DNA from: a bacterium
Lineage (GTDB): Bacteria > Spirochaetota > Leptospiria > Leptospirales > Leptonemataceae
Reading direction: 5' to 3'
DNA: 64,000 nt
Assembly: GCA_024742665.1 (NCBI GenBank)
Contig: JANSYA010000003.1
Location: 62,001-126,000, forward strand
Numbering within the stretch: the stretch's first letter is position 1; every line of letters begins with the position of its first letter. Below are positions 1-8,745 of this stretch, in pieces. The translations under genes and the position numbers were made by a program. Under the pieces are notes generated by a model. That model worked only from the letters and a program-made list of their open reading frames with translations. It made no database searches and was not told where the DNA came from.

Positions 1-1
1 G

Positions 2-202
2 GCCGGGAGCGATCGCAATTACAATCTGCTGGGCGAACGCGGCCTGCTGGATCTCTTCGACGCACGCACCACCGGCTGGGATCCCGCGCGCACTCTGGCC
101 CACGTCCGCGAGCAGGTCGGTCGCTTTCAGGGCGAGTCCGCCCCGGAAGACGATCGCACGCTCCTGATCACGGACATCTATTCGGGCGCTTCAGAACGCT
201 GA
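2..202 (+). CDS. C-terminal end of a probable SpoIIE/PP2C-type phosphatase (partial)
   Basis: An open frame enters from the left edge and stops with TGA, giving 66 visible residues. The tail contains LLGERGLLDLF followed about 30 residues later by EDDRTLLITDI. This matches the end of SpoIIE/RsbU-type PP2C serine phosphatases, where a Gly-rich loop is followed by a helix and the last metal-binding Asp pair sits just before the final beta strand. Such enzymes dephosphorylate STAS anti-sigma antagonists, and a STAS gene and another SpoIIE protein lie further along the window. Only the last strand and helix are visible, so the family call rests on the DD motif and its spacing, and any sensor domain lies outside. 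Confidence 0.55.
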   Translation, partial: AGSDRNYNLLGERGLLDLFDARTTGWDPARTLAHVREQVGRFQGESAPEDDRTLLITDIYSGASER

Positions 203-254
203 CGAATATCTATCTCGCAATTCTATTTTAATTACCGAAACGAGGAAGCACACA

Positions 255-1292
255 ATGATCCCGGAACCAATCAACAGACTCGGCGCAGATTTAATTCTGT
301 GGCTGCAGGAAAATCTTTCCGCCCTGTACGGGCCGATGGAATTATTCACGCTGCTCGGCGAAGAATTGTTTTATATGATTCTGATCCCGCTGATCTACTG
401 GAGCATTCACCGGGGCACCGGACTGCGCCTGCTGGCGCTGATCACGACCAGTTCTTTCGTGAACGACTTCCTGAAGTGGACTCTGCACAGCCCGCGACCG
501 TACTGGTGGGACGCGGACATCGAAGGTCTGCGCGCCGAATCGGCCTTCGGTCCGCCCTCGGGACACTCTCAGAACGCCGTGACCTTCTGGGGATATTTGA
601 CGGCGACCCTGCGCCGCTACCGGCCGGGCTGGCGCTGGCTATGGCCGGCCTTCTTCGTCCTCGCATTCTTAATTTCTTTTTCGCGAATGTTAATGGGAGT
701 CCACTTCCCGAACGACCTGCTGATGGGCTGGACCGCGGGGGCGATCTTCCTGATCGCCTTCTGGAAGCTCATGCCCCGCTTCGAAGCCTGGTTTCGCGCG
801 CGCGAAATCGGCGCGCAGATCGGCGTCAGCTTTCTGATCTCAGGCGCCATGCTCGCCCTCGCCCTGGTCTACAGTAAATATCTGGCCGGCGTCGTCCAGA
901 TCGACCCGGTCTTCTTCGAGAACGCCGCGGCGGACCAGCCTTCGAAAACGATCGCGCCCTTCAGCGCAAAGGCGCCGGTCAGCTTCGCGGCGGTCGTCGC
1001 CGGTATGGGCGTCGGCGGCGCGCTCATGCTGCGCACCGCGAATTTCAGCGTCGGCGGTCCGATCGGCAAGCGCGTGCTGCGCTATCTGCTGGGACTGGTG
1101 GGCGTCTTCGCGATTTACGCGAGCGGCAAATTCGCTCCAGAGACGCTGCCGGAGTGGGAGTATCTCGGCCTGCGCTATCTGCGCTATTTTTTCATGATGC
1201 TCTGGGCGATCTGGCTTGCACCGCTGATCTTTTTGAAAATCGGGCTGGCGTCGGCCGCTCAAGAGACGGCGGGATCTAACCGAGAAAGCTAA
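255..1292 (+). CDS. PAP2-family membrane phosphatase
   Basis: This 345-residue membrane protein carries the full PAP2/acid phosphatase signature: K74 with R81-P82 (KWTLHSPRP), the PSGH motif at 101-104 with catalytic His104, and SRMLMGVHFPND at 143-154 with His150 and Asp154. The family removes phosphate from lipid phosphates such as phosphatidate or undecaprenyl pyrophosphate through a phospho-His intermediate at the outer face of the inner membrane. About eight hydrophobic segments are visible, and the C-terminal half beyond residue 170 is longer than in minimal PAP2 enzymes. The ATG is preceded by GAGGAAG with good spacing. The true substrate cannot be read from sequence. Confidence 0.9.
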   Translation: MIPEPINRLGADLILWLQENLSALYGPMELFTLLGEELFYMILIPLIYWSIHRGTGLRLLALITTSSFVNDFLKWTLHSPRPYWWDADIEGLRAESAFGPPSGHSQNAVTFWGYLTATLRRYRPGWRWLWPAFFVLAFLISFSRMLMGVHFPNDLLMGWTAGAIFLIAFWKLMPRFEAWFRAREIGAQIGVSFLISGAMLALALVYSKYLAGVVQIDPVFFENAAADQPSKTIAPFSAKAPVSFAAVVAGMGVGGALMLRTANFSVGGPIGKRVLRYLLGLVGVFAIYASGKFAPETLPEWEYLGLRYLRYFFMMLWAIWLAPLIFLKIGLASAAQETAGSNRES

Positions 1293-1353
1293 TACGATTC
1301 GCGAGCACCCCGGGCCGACCTGAGAGCGGCGACGGAATCAAGGAGAGCGGCGC

Positions 1354-2139
1354 ATGCTTGAAAGAAAAAGCGAGATGCTAAATTATATTGAGCCGAAGGC
1401 GCGCGTATCGCCGGCCGCTTTGCGATCCGCGGGGCCGGTCGGGTCGCGCATCGCGGCGATCGCGGCGGCGCTCTGTCTTTCATCCGCCTGCGTATCGATG
1501 GAAGTCTCAAGCCCTCGCAAAAACGGTCCGGTGGTGGTGCAAAACAGCGCGGCGAAGTGCAAGCCGACCGACACATTCGGCCAGTACTACCTGCTGTTCG
1601 GCGCGCTGCCCCTGCGAACCATTTCGCCGGACCGCATGTTTCCGAAAGCCGATAAATCCTATCGCGTCACCGAAAAACTTGAGTGGTACGATATCGCCCT
1701 GACGGTGGTCGGCGGAGCTTTTCTATCTTTCAGTAAAAACACGATCATCATAGAAGAGTGCGACGCGGCCGGGGTATTTGCATCCGATACGGACCGCGAG
1801 GCCGCTCTGAAACGCGAAGCGGACGCGGCGGCCCGCCTGGAACAGGAACGAATCGCGAAGCGACTCGACGAATTTACGAAGGCCCGGTCCAAAAAATTCG
1901 ACGCGACCCTGGTTCTAAAAAACGGCGACGTGCTGGCCGGCCGCATCAAAAGCATTTCCGAAACGAAAATCATTTTAGAAGTTCAGGCAAGCGACGCGGC
2001 GTCCGAAAAGCAGTCGACCGACAAGACGGCAACGAACGAAAAACCAGATTCCGGCAAAGCGGCCGAAAGCGATCGCGTCGGCACTCGCGTGATCGAACGG
2101 CGCGACATCGCGCAGATTGAGTTTCGAGACGCACCGTGA
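1354..2139 (+). CDS. Putative lipoprotein with a C-terminal LKNGDVLxGRI module
   Basis: The 261-residue product has an N-terminal stretch ending in a hydrophobic segment and LSSAC, a credible lipobox, so it is probably a lipoprotein. The central part has a second hydrophobic patch (IALTVVGGAFL). The region around residues 140-175 is Ala/Glu/Arg-rich and likely helical. The C-terminus contains LVLKNGDVLAGRI and later RRDIAQIEF, a short beta-module layout seen in spirochaetal envelope proteins, interrupted by a polar low-complexity insert. AGGAG sits eight bases before the ATG and supports the long N-terminus. The stop overlaps the GTG of the transporter gene downstream (GTGA), so the two are probably co-translated. 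Function is unknown. Confidence 0.7.
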   Translation: MLERKSEMLNYIEPKARVSPAALRSAGPVGSRIAAIAAALCLSSACVSMEVSSPRKNGPVVVQNSAAKCKPTDTFGQYYLLFGALPLRTISPDRMFPKADKSYRVTEKLEWYDIALTVVGGAFLSFSKNTIIIEECDAAGVFASDTDREAALKREADAAARLEQERIAKRLDEFTKARSKKFDATLVLKNGDVLAGRIKSISETKIILEVQASDAASEKQSTDKTATNEKPDSGKAAESDRVGTRVIERRDIAQIEFRDAP

Positions 2140-3530
2140 TCGCCCGCCTGCGCTTGAGCCTGAGATCAGGGGCGGCGCTCCTGGCCCCCGGGCTGCTCGT
2201 CGCGGCGACCGGCATCGGTGCGGGGGATCTGATTACCGCGGCTCTGGCGGGCATTCGCACCGGCGTCGATCTCTTGTGGGCCGTTGCGATCGGCGCGGTC
2301 TTTAAGTGCGCCCTCAATGAAGGCCTGGCCCGCTTCCAGCTCGCGACGGACCGCAGTCTGCTCGAAGGCTGGCTGCGGCACCTCGGGCCCTGGATTCGCC
2401 CGGTTTTTTTGATCTATTTTATACTGTGGTCCTTTGTCGTGGCGGGCGCCCTGATGAACGCCTGCGGCATCGCCGGCACGGCGGTCTATCCCCTGCACTC
2501 CGATCCCGCCGTCTCGAAAATCATCTGGGGCCTGCTGCATTCCGCGGCGGCCTGCGCGCTGGTATGGATCATGTCTGTGCGGGGCGGCGGCTTTCGCCTG
2601 TTTGAAGGCGTGATGGCGGCAGCGATTGTGATGATGTTTCTGGCGGTGCTGGGCGGCGCGACGCTGCTGCGGCCCGACGCGGGCGCGATCATCAGCGGCC
2701 TGTTTGCGCCCGGGCTGCGCCGGCCCGACGACGCGGTGTGGGTCTTCGCATTGATCGGGGGCGTGGGCGGCACGGTTACGATGCTGTCGTACGGCTACTG
2801 GATTCGCGAAAGCGGCCGCCAGGGTTTGTCGGGATTGCGCAAGTCGCGAATCGATCTGGTCGTCGCCTACGGCCTCACGGCGCTGTTCAGCATGGCGATG
2901 ATCGTGCTCGCGGACCGCCTGGCAATCGAATTCGCAGGCGACGCTGACAAATCGCGCCTGCCCCTGGCTATCGCAAACGAAATGGGCCGGGCGATCGGTC
3001 CGATCGGCATGATCGTATTTTTATTCGGGTTCTGGGCCGCCGTCTTCTCCAGCATGCTCGGGGTCTGGCAGTCAGCGCCCTATCTCTTCGCGGACTTCGC
3101 GCGCCTGGCCACGGGCGGCACGAGCGACGATCCAGGACAGACCGCCCCCGACGAAACGGCCCGGCCCGGCGACGCGATGCACGAAGTCGACCTGCCGGGC
3201 AGCAACGCGCCAGAGCAGCCCCGGGCAAAGGGCCACACGCCGCAGGATTTAAAGCAACAGCGGGGTTATCGTCTGTACTTGCTCGCCCTCGCGACGCTGC
3301 CCGCCATAACTTTATTCGCCCGCATTGAGGCGGTGCAGCTGAGCTACGCCGTGCTGGGTTCGCTGTTCATGCCGCTGCTGGCCGGGACTCTGTTGTACTT
3401 AAACAATCGCAAAGATCTGGTCGGCGAAAGCTATCGCAATCGCTTCGCGGCGAATCTATTGCTGAGCGCGACCCTGCTCTTCTTCGCCGTGCTGGGCGCG
3501 CGACAGCTCCTGCGCATCGCGGGCTTCTAA
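2136..3530 (+). CDS. Nramp-like (APC superfamily) metal/ion transporter with atypical motifs
   Basis: A 464-residue polytopic protein whose N-terminus (LLAPGLLVAATGIGAGDLITA) and overall arrangement match the Nramp/NRAMP-related branch of the APC superfamily, which moves divalent metals with protons. In true metal-transporting Nramps, helix 1 carries DPGN and helix 6 carries MPH. Here helix 1 reads GIGAGD (Asp31) and the helix-6 region reads GGTVTMLSYGYW, so neither canonical metal-ligand set is intact. It therefore belongs to the divergent relatives, and the substrate could be Mg2+, another ion or an organic solute. A polar loop at roughly residues 330-375 is probably cytoplasmic. Translation is coupled to the lipoprotein upstream. 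Confidence 0.8.
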   Translation: MIARLRLSLRSGAALLAPGLLVAATGIGAGDLITAALAGIRTGVDLLWAVAIGAVFKCALNEGLARFQLATDRSLLEGWLRHLGPWIRPVFLIYFILWSFVVAGALMNACGIAGTAVYPLHSDPAVSKIIWGLLHSAAACALVWIMSVRGGGFRLFEGVMAAAIVMMFLAVLGGATLLRPDAGAIISGLFAPGLRRPDDAVWVFALIGGVGGTVTMLSYGYWIRESGRQGLSGLRKSRIDLVVAYGLTALFSMAMIVLADRLAIEFAGDADKSRLPLAIANEMGRAIGPIGMIVFLFGFWAAVFSSMLGVWQSAPYLFADFARLATGGTSDDPGQTAPDETARPGDAMHEVDLPGSNAPEQPRAKGHTPQDLKQQRGYRLYLLALATLPAITLFARIEAVQLSYAVLGSLFMPLLAGTLLYLNNRKDLVGESYRNRFAANLLLSATLLFFAVLGARQLLRIAGF

Positions 3531-3546
3531 CGCGAAGCGGCGCAGG

Positions 3547-3576
3547 CGAATCCATGCACCGCGATGCATGGATTCG
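3547..3576. terminator. Perfect 12-bp inverted repeat between convergent genes
   Basis: CGAATCCATGCA and its exact reverse complement flank a 6-base loop. It lies between the convergent transporter gene and the HEAT-repeat gene, so a bidirectional terminator or mRNA 3'-end stabiliser is likely. No T-run follows on either strand, so a classic intrinsic terminator is not supported. Confidence 0.5.
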
Positions 3577-3595
3577 TAGAAACACCCGCCGACGC

Positions 3596-5599
3596 TCAAT
3601 CGCCGCTTTCGCGGTCGACGAATTCACGCCAGGCTTCCGTGGTCCCCGTCGCCCGCTGGGACTTCAACAGATCCTTCATGCGGCGTTCGTGGCGCAGCTG
3701 TTCGAGGGTAAATCGCGCGCAGCGCATACGCATGGCCTCCATCGACTCCTGCCGCACGCAGTTTTCCATGATCGGTAAAAAACGTTCTTCCCAGCGATGC
3801 AGAGCCAGCGATCCCAGAGCTTCGTAACGCAGACGCTGGTTGACGCCGCGATCCTGAAACTGCCGCAACAAATAGCCGTTTACTTCCGGCGTATCCATAA
3901 AGCGCGTCGAATTCAGAGCGAGCTGCTGCAGGGCGAAGTCCTCGGACTTTAAGGCTTCTTTAATAATCGGCAGCAGCTGCGGATCGCCGCTGTTGCCGAT
4001 GTACTCGAGCACCGTCTGGCGCTGCACATCGTTTTTCGCCGCGCGCCACTCGTCGCGAATCCACTGGCGCAGCTTTTCGTTGGGATTATTTCGCTGAGCG
4101 CTGCCCAGGGCCAGACCCGCCCGGCCGCTGACGTTCGGATCGTCGCTCGCGAAGGCGTCCTGCAGCATATTCAGGGTCTCCGGCGTGGCGGCTTCGGTCA
4201 TTAACGTAAAGGCGTCGATGACGCTTTCGCGTCCCGCCTGGTCCAGGCCCTCGTCCGCGTAGAGATCCAGCAGTTCGTCCTGGGCGGCCGGGGAACCGGA
4301 ATAGCTCAGAGCGCCCATCACCATTTGAAAACGGTGGTCGTCGCTTTCGAATTGGCGGGCGGCGCGGGCGGCGTCTACGGCGAGTGTCGGATCGGCGCGC
4401 ACGGAAACGGCCAGGGTGTTAAAGACTTCCGTGCGCTGCTCGCCGGACATGTCCGCGGTCACCGCCGTTAGCTGCGGCTTGATTTCGCGCCAGGGTTTCG
4501 CTCGCGTGCGCTCGGGCACACTCACTTCACGATCCGAAAGATAGCTTTCGACGTCGTAGATATCGCCGTTGATCGTAAACTGCGCAAGATCAGTTTCCGT
4601 ATACCGGGCGGGTCCGACTTCGTTTAGATTGTATACGTACTTTAGAGAAGAGTCGACGGAGAACTCGGAGGGGCCCATCAGAAACTGGTCTTTGCCGGCG
4701 CTGCCGCTGAAGACCCCGTGTTCGATCGTCCAGACGATATTGTGCTCCGACTCTTCGATTTTAATCGGGGTCAGACTGTCGTTGTACTTTTCTTTCGCCA
4801 GGTCGTAACGGATTTTCTCGCCGGCGTCGTCTTCGGCGAAGAGACTCAGGGCGGCGTCATAGAAACCCTGGGTATCGGTGCCCTGAACGGCGAAGACCGC
4901 GGCCTCCGCGTCACCTGAACTTGAGCCGAAACCGAAACCGAAAGTTGACGCGAACCAGGACTGCTCGGCTTCAGCGACCGGACGCGGGCGGGAGCCGGGC
5001 CCGGGTAAGGGCTGTAGCCAGGTGGAAATCACGTCGCGGATCAGTCCCTGCTCCGCCTGGTCGGGAGTGTCTTTCGAGAAACGCAAAAACAGGGGCTGGC
5101 CCATGCGATCGATCTGCAGATGGGCGAGATAGGCCAGCGGCGCGCCGCGATTCTCTTTCGCGGCGGGCAACTCTGCAGCGTCGATGCCGGCGGTCTGATC
5201 CAGGCGCACGTGCACGATCAGATCCAGGCGACCGTCCCTGGCGCGCACGACGTGAGGCGTCACGAGTCCCCCCAGTTCCAGGTCCACGAGTTTCTCGCCG
5301 TTTACTTCCGCATCCATGCTGCGGGTAAAGCCGTATTCGTACGCCTTGCCCGCGCGCATGCGATACTCCAACAGCTCGTTTACAGTATCGAACTGCGCCG
5401 CGCCCTCTTCGCCCCACGCTTGCTCGCCGCCGGCTCTGCGACGATCCTCGGCGGCCGAATCTTGCGCGCCGCCCGGGCCCCGGTCGGAATCGCCCAGCAT
5501 AAAAAAGATCGCGGTCCCCAGCACACAGACGGCGCCGGCCGCCGCGATCAAACGCAGAGCGTTTCGTCGTTGTATAGTATTGTTTCGTTTCGCGTTCAT
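3596..5599 (-). CDS. Membrane-anchored periplasmic HEAT-repeat protein, possibly vitellogenin/lipid-transfer-like
   Basis: The 667-residue protein starts with a short basic segment and one hydrophobic helix (about residues 14-35), so it is exported but probably anchored; no good lipobox is present. Residues about 70-320 are beta-rich (KAYEYGFTRSMDAEV..., LVTPHVVRARDGRLDLIVHVRL), and residues about 370-640 form HEAT-like helical pairs (DELLDLYADEGL, ALGSAQRNNPNEKLRQWIRDEW, YLLRQFQDRGVNQRLRYEALGSLAL). A beta-barrel-like N-domain followed by an alpha-helical HEAT superhelix is the layout of vitellogenin/microsomal lipid-transfer proteins. That parallel is my inference. The adjacent minus-strand gene at 5753-6733 encodes a secreted beta-rich protein that may be its partner. 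Confidence 0.7.
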   Translation of the reverse strand: MNAKRNNTIQRRNALRLIAAAGAVCVLGTAIFFMLGDSDRGPGGAQDSAAEDRRRAGGEQAWGEEGAAQFDTVNELLEYRMRAGKAYEYGFTRSMDAEVNGEKLVDLELGGLVTPHVVRARDGRLDLIVHVRLDQTAGIDAAELPAAKENRGAPLAYLAHLQIDRMGQPLFLRFSKDTPDQAEQGLIRDVISTWLQPLPGPGSRPRPVAEAEQSWFASTFGFGFGSSSGDAEAAVFAVQGTDTQGFYDAALSLFAEDDAGEKIRYDLAKEKYNDSLTPIKIEESEHNIVWTIEHGVFSGSAGKDQFLMGPSEFSVDSSLKYVYNLNEVGPARYTETDLAQFTINGDIYDVESYLSDREVSVPERTRAKPWREIKPQLTAVTADMSGEQRTEVFNTLAVSVRADPTLAVDAARAARQFESDDHRFQMVMGALSYSGSPAAQDELLDLYADEGLDQAGRESVIDAFTLMTEAATPETLNMLQDAFASDDPNVSGRAGLALGSAQRNNPNEKLRQWIRDEWRAAKNDVQRQTVLEYIGNSGDPQLLPIIKEALKSEDFALQQLALNSTRFMDTPEVNGYLLRQFQDRGVNQRLRYEALGSLALHRWEERFLPIMENCVRQESMEAMRMRCARFTLEQLRHERRMKDLLKSQRATGTTEAWREFVDRESGD

Positions 5600-5752
5600 C
5601 GATTCACTCGGGAGTCTGCATTCGCAAGACTGCTTCTATTATAGATTGATGGAATAATGCTTACAAAAAAACGCGGCGGGGCGCGATTCGCATGCGCGCA
5701 GCGCCTTCGATGTACCGTTCACCCGCCGCGGATTCAACTTACTGAGTCTGGT

Positions 5753-6733
5753 TTACTGACACTTAAAGCTGCCGTTAAAGATCCGGCTGAGGGGAACCTT
5801 ACAGATCGTTTGATCCCGATTCCAGGTCAGCGCCCCGGTTTGGTACAGAGTCTTGTTGATCCAGCGCTTCCACTTGCCCCACAGATAGCGTTTGCGGCGA
5901 TCCACGAAAGCGTACACCCGTCCCTGCATGGCTTTCACGCCCGAGACGAATTTGAAAGTGAAGGCCTTCGCGCCCAGAACTTCCAGAGCGGCTTTCACCC
6001 CGGCGGAACCGTTGATCAACATCAATGAAACGCCGACGCCGCCCCGCAGCACGTAAATGCTCGGGCCGCCCTCGGCGAAGGCGGAAGCCGACGCGGAGGG
6101 TTTGAGCTCGGCGCTCACGCCCAGCTTCTTCACGTCGAAACCGAATTTGGGTTCCACGCCGAATCCGCCCGAGGCGCCGAAACGAATCGAAAAGGGAACC
6201 GGTCCGACCATGAAGCGCACGCTGGCGAGATCCCGCCGGCTGTACTTATAGGACTTAAAGGGTTTCCATTCTTTTTTGACGGTGCTGCTGGTGACGTCCT
6301 GGGGGGCAGCCTTGATCTGATCGGTCAGCGTAATATTGAACAGACGAAACTTAGAGCGCAGCTCCCACTTCTTCATCTTATTCACGTCCACGCCCGCCGG
6401 AATATTGTACTCCCGGCCGGCCACTTTCATTTTTTTCTTTTTGTAGCTGCCGTAATTGCCCAGCTCGATTTGCCCTTCCGCCAGATACGGCGTATTCTTA
6501 CCGAACAGTCGGCCGGCGAAGGCCGCCTTCGCGCCGATATTCGACTTCTGGGTGCTCGTGCTGAACGAATCTTTCGTATCCAGCTCGTACAGAATCCGCG
6601 CCGCGAATTTACTGCCGCCAATCACCTTTTCTTTCGGGCCGGCCGAAAGCGATGCCCCGCCGGCCAGAAAGGCCACTGTGATTGCGGCGGCGATCGCGCC
6701 GCGCTGGATTCCTGTTTGCATCTGATTCCGCAT
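5753..6733 (-). CDS. Secreted beta-rich protein of unknown function, neighbour of the HEAT protein
   Basis: The 326-residue product begins with a classical signal peptide (MRNQMQTGIQ..., hydrophobic AAAITVAFLAGGASL, cleavage after LSA). I chose the ATG at 6733 over the longer frame because GAGGAAAG lies directly upstream at normal spacing. The mature part is basic (many Lys/Arg) and rich in alternating hydrophobic strands with Gly/Ser (VPFSIRFGASGGFGVEP, SAELKPSASASAFAEGG, RGGVGVSLMLINGSAGVKAAL), suggesting extended beta sheets. Two cysteines near the C-terminus (ICKV, FKCQ) may form a disulfide. I do not recognise a named family. Lying directly upstream of the HEAT-repeat gene on the same strand, it is plausibly co-expressed with it. 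Confidence 0.65.
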   Translation of the reverse strand: MRNQMQTGIQRGAIAAAITVAFLAGGASLSAGPKEKVIGGSKFAARILYELDTKDSFSTSTQKSNIGAKAAFAGRLFGKNTPYLAEGQIELGNYGSYKKKKMKVAGREYNIPAGVDVNKMKKWELRSKFRLFNITLTDQIKAAPQDVTSSTVKKEWKPFKSYKYSRRDLASVRFMVGPVPFSIRFGASGGFGVEPKFGFDVKKLGVSAELKPSASASAFAEGGPSIYVLRGGVGVSLMLINGSAGVKAALEVLGAKAFTFKFVSGVKAMQGRVYAFVDRRKRYLWGKWKRWINKTLYQTGALTWNRDQTICKVPLSRIFNGSFKCQ

Positions 6734-7123
6734 GTTTGTCTTTCCTCGTATGTGTGTTTTATCAGAAACCACGCGAGAGGCCAGGTGGACCCTTCGCATG
6801 TGAGGATTGTGTTTGCAAATGCCGTGCCGCTTTGAACGCGACGCGTCGAAAATCGTTTGTGCTGCGGGAAATGCGGTTCGCGACCGGAGAAACGGCAGGG
6901 CAAGCGGGAAAAAATCGCGGGATCGCGGCGGAGATTAACCAATCCAGCGCAGTACGGTACGGGAATGGGCGGGCATTTCGACGGATGATGGCGGAGCGAG
7001 CAGCGTCCGAAGTCCGGCACGACGATTTTTCGTCGGCGGGATTTCGTCAGCGGCGGAATGCCGCAGGCTCCCGGTCACTCCGGCGCGGGTTTGCGCGGAA
7101 GACCGGAAACCGGGATGGGATGG
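6734..7123. other. 390-base intergenic stretch
   Basis: This lies upstream of the secreted-protein gene and downstream of the TPR gene, both on the minus strand. Frames across it show no family resemblance and no ribosome-binding site. A small hairpin (CGACGA, TTTT loop, TCGTCG) sits at 7020-7035. It presumably holds the promoter of the secreted-protein gene, but I could not identify convincing -35/-10 boxes. Confidence 0.4.
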
Positions 7124-7786
7124 CTAAACTTTTTTCAGCAGCTCGCGCGCGTCTTCGCGGCAGCGTTCCTGTAAGATCTTCAGCTTCGGATCTTCCGGAA
7201 TGGCGATGACTTCATCCAACAGAGTCTTCGCCTGGTCTTTTTTGCCTTTGGCGATTAACAGATCCGCGAGATAGGTTTTGTTGAAACCGAAGTTCGGCGC
7301 GATCTTCACGGCCTTTTCCAGGCACTCCATGGACTTCTTGTGATCTCCCGATCCGACCGGCCAGCCGGGAGCCTGGTGATAGAATCGTCCCATCAGGCGC
7401 AGCGGCCCGGCGTCAAAGTAGTTTTCGTCCAGTTCGATGGCCCGTTTGCCGTGCTTCTCGATCGGCCCCAGATAGAACAGGCTGGACATCATGCCGCGGA
7501 CCATCCCGTGGTTGCCCATATTGGAAGCGTACCACATGTGGGCGCTCACTGCGTCGGGCGCGGCTTCCACGGCCTGCTTGCCGACTTCCACGCCTTCCGC
7601 GAAATATTTTTCTTTGTCGGAATCTTCGCTGGCGTAGTCGCCCAGCCAGAACAGGACTTCGGCCAGTTTCGGCAGCGCCCCTGCGGCATCGCTTTCGACC
7701 GCTTTTTCAAGAATGTCTTTGGCCTTCTGCAGGTTGCCCGGGTAGTCCAGTTCCCGGTCGTCGATCAGTTGTTGTACCTCTTCCAT
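7124..7786 (-). CDS. TPR protein resembling TRAP-transporter T-component/RMDN-type proteins
   Basis: The roughly 220-residue soluble protein is made of tetratricopeptide-like helical pairs: AKDILEKAVESDAAGALPKLAEVLFWLGDY, EGVEVGKQAVEAAPDAVSAHMWYASNMG, KHGKRAIELDENYFDAGPLRLMGRFY and ECLEKAVKIAPNFGFNKTYLADLLIAKGKKDQAKTLLDEVI, each shown here only in outline. The HMWYASNMG...KHGKRAIELD...APGWPVGSGDHKKS arrangement is that of the TatT/RMDN-like TPR family. No signal peptide is seen, so it is probably cytoplasmic. A GTG at 7798 would add four residues, but AGGCGGTGA overlaps that codon and is better placed as ribosome-binding site for the ATG at 7786. Its partner is unknown. Confidence 0.75.
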   Translation of the reverse strand: MEEVQQLIDDRELDYPGNLQKAKDILEKAVESDAAGALPKLAEVLFWLGDYASEDSDKEKYFAEGVEVGKQAVEAAPDAVSAHMWYASNMGNHGMVRGMMSSLFYLGPIEKHGKRAIELDENYFDAGPLRLMGRFYHQAPGWPVGSGDHKKSMECLEKAVKIAPNFGFNKTYLADLLIAKGKKDQAKTLLDEVIAIPEDPKLKILQERCREDARELLKKV

Positions 7787-7997
7787 CTGGTTGGTCACCG
7801 CCTATATATTTAGAATATTTGTCCGAGCGCTCCCGGAGCTTACTTGTGACCGCAGAGAATCAGAATCCGCGTGCGCGGCGAGAACTTTTTGACCGCTTGC
7901 CGGCTCAGCCGCCGGGCCGATTTCGAGGAATGCGGAGCTGTTTCGAGGCGAGGCCGGTTCGCAGCCCTGCAGCTTCGCTGCCTGGCTGCCTGGTCGC

Positions 7998-8318
7998 TCA
8001 AGATTGAACGTTGAAGACTTTATCGAGGCCGGCGATATGCAGAATCTTCTGGATCGCCTCGCCGGGCTGGACAATCACCAGCTCCCGCTGGCCGGCCTGC
8101 AGTTTGCGATTCAGGGTGATCAGGAGGCCCATTCCAGAGGAATCGATAAACGAAAGCCCTTTGATATTGAAGTGGATGTTCTTGCGGTCCTGTTCGACGA
8201 TCTTCAGAAATTCGTCCCGAAACTGTTCCACGTTGTGCAGGACGAGCTTGCCTTTTAGAATTAGAATCCGGTGGTCGCTGCGCTCTTCCACGCTGTAGTC
8301 GAGTTCTTCGTCCTTCAC
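7998..8318 (-). CDS. STAS-domain anti-anti-sigma factor
   Basis: A 106-residue single STAS domain of the SpoIIAA/RsbV type. The signature FIDSSGMGLL places the phosphorylatable Ser at 60/61 after Asp59, and the flanking beta strands (RILILKGKLVL, RELVIVQPG) and the helix IQKILHIAGLDKVF follow the family layout at typical length. In partner switching, such proteins bind an anti-sigma kinase when unphosphorylated and are reset by SpoIIE-type phosphatases. Two SpoIIE-type proteins occur in the window (at 1-202 and 16270-17613), though neither is adjacent. The start is GTG, preceded by GGGGAGAAG at normal spacing. No kinase gene is visible nearby. Confidence 0.9.
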   Translation of the reverse strand: MKDEELDYSVEERSDHRILILKGKLVLHNVEQFRDEFLKIVEQDRKNIHFNIKGLSFIDSSGMGLLITLNRKLQAGQRELVIVQPGEAIQKILHIAGLDKVFNVQS

Positions 8319-8745
8319 AGTTGACTTCTCCCCGGGCGAGGAGTCGGGCGCAATCTCTTTTAGACCCCGGGCTGTGAAAATTCAGTTTCGGCCGCGCTGC
8401 ATGGATCTCTATAGACGCGAGGGATCTCCATGCAAGCAACGCGGCGATCCGCCAATCTAATCCTTTTGGACTAGATGCATACGCCGGGCTCCAAAAATCA
8501 TCAGTAGCGACAGGCGAATGATCGCCCGGCGCCTGAATGATTAAATTATGATCCCCTGACTCAATTCTAATTCCCCCGCCTTGCATCCGCGCGCATAATA
8601 GCTTATGCTGCCGTCATATACAGAACATTTGCGATACCGACCTGGTTCCCGCAACAATCCGACGAAGTTATGCTGGAACGCCGAATGCGAACTTCTGAGA
8701 ACAGGCTGCACGGAAGCTGCTGCGATAGAGCGAAAGGAGATAGAC
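8319..8745. other. 427-base divergent intergenic region
   Basis: It separates the STAS gene (minus) from the VWA gene (plus) and must hold both promoters, although no convincing sigma-70 boxes stand out. An open frame continues upstream of the VWA start, but the sequence there is not coding-like and lacks a ribosome-binding site. The main structural feature is an imperfect hairpin at 8392-8444, listed separately. Confidence 0.4.
8392..8444. promoter_or_regulatory. Imperfect long hairpin in divergent intergenic region
   Basis: CCGCG (8392-8396) pairs with CGCGG (8440-8444), and TGCATGGA (8398-8405) pairs with TCCATGCA (8427-8434), with GATC-containing imperfect pairing inside. It lies about 75 bases upstream of the STAS start codon, so it could be a leader structure of that mRNA or an operator. 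This is structure only; no regulator is implied. Confidence 0.35.
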
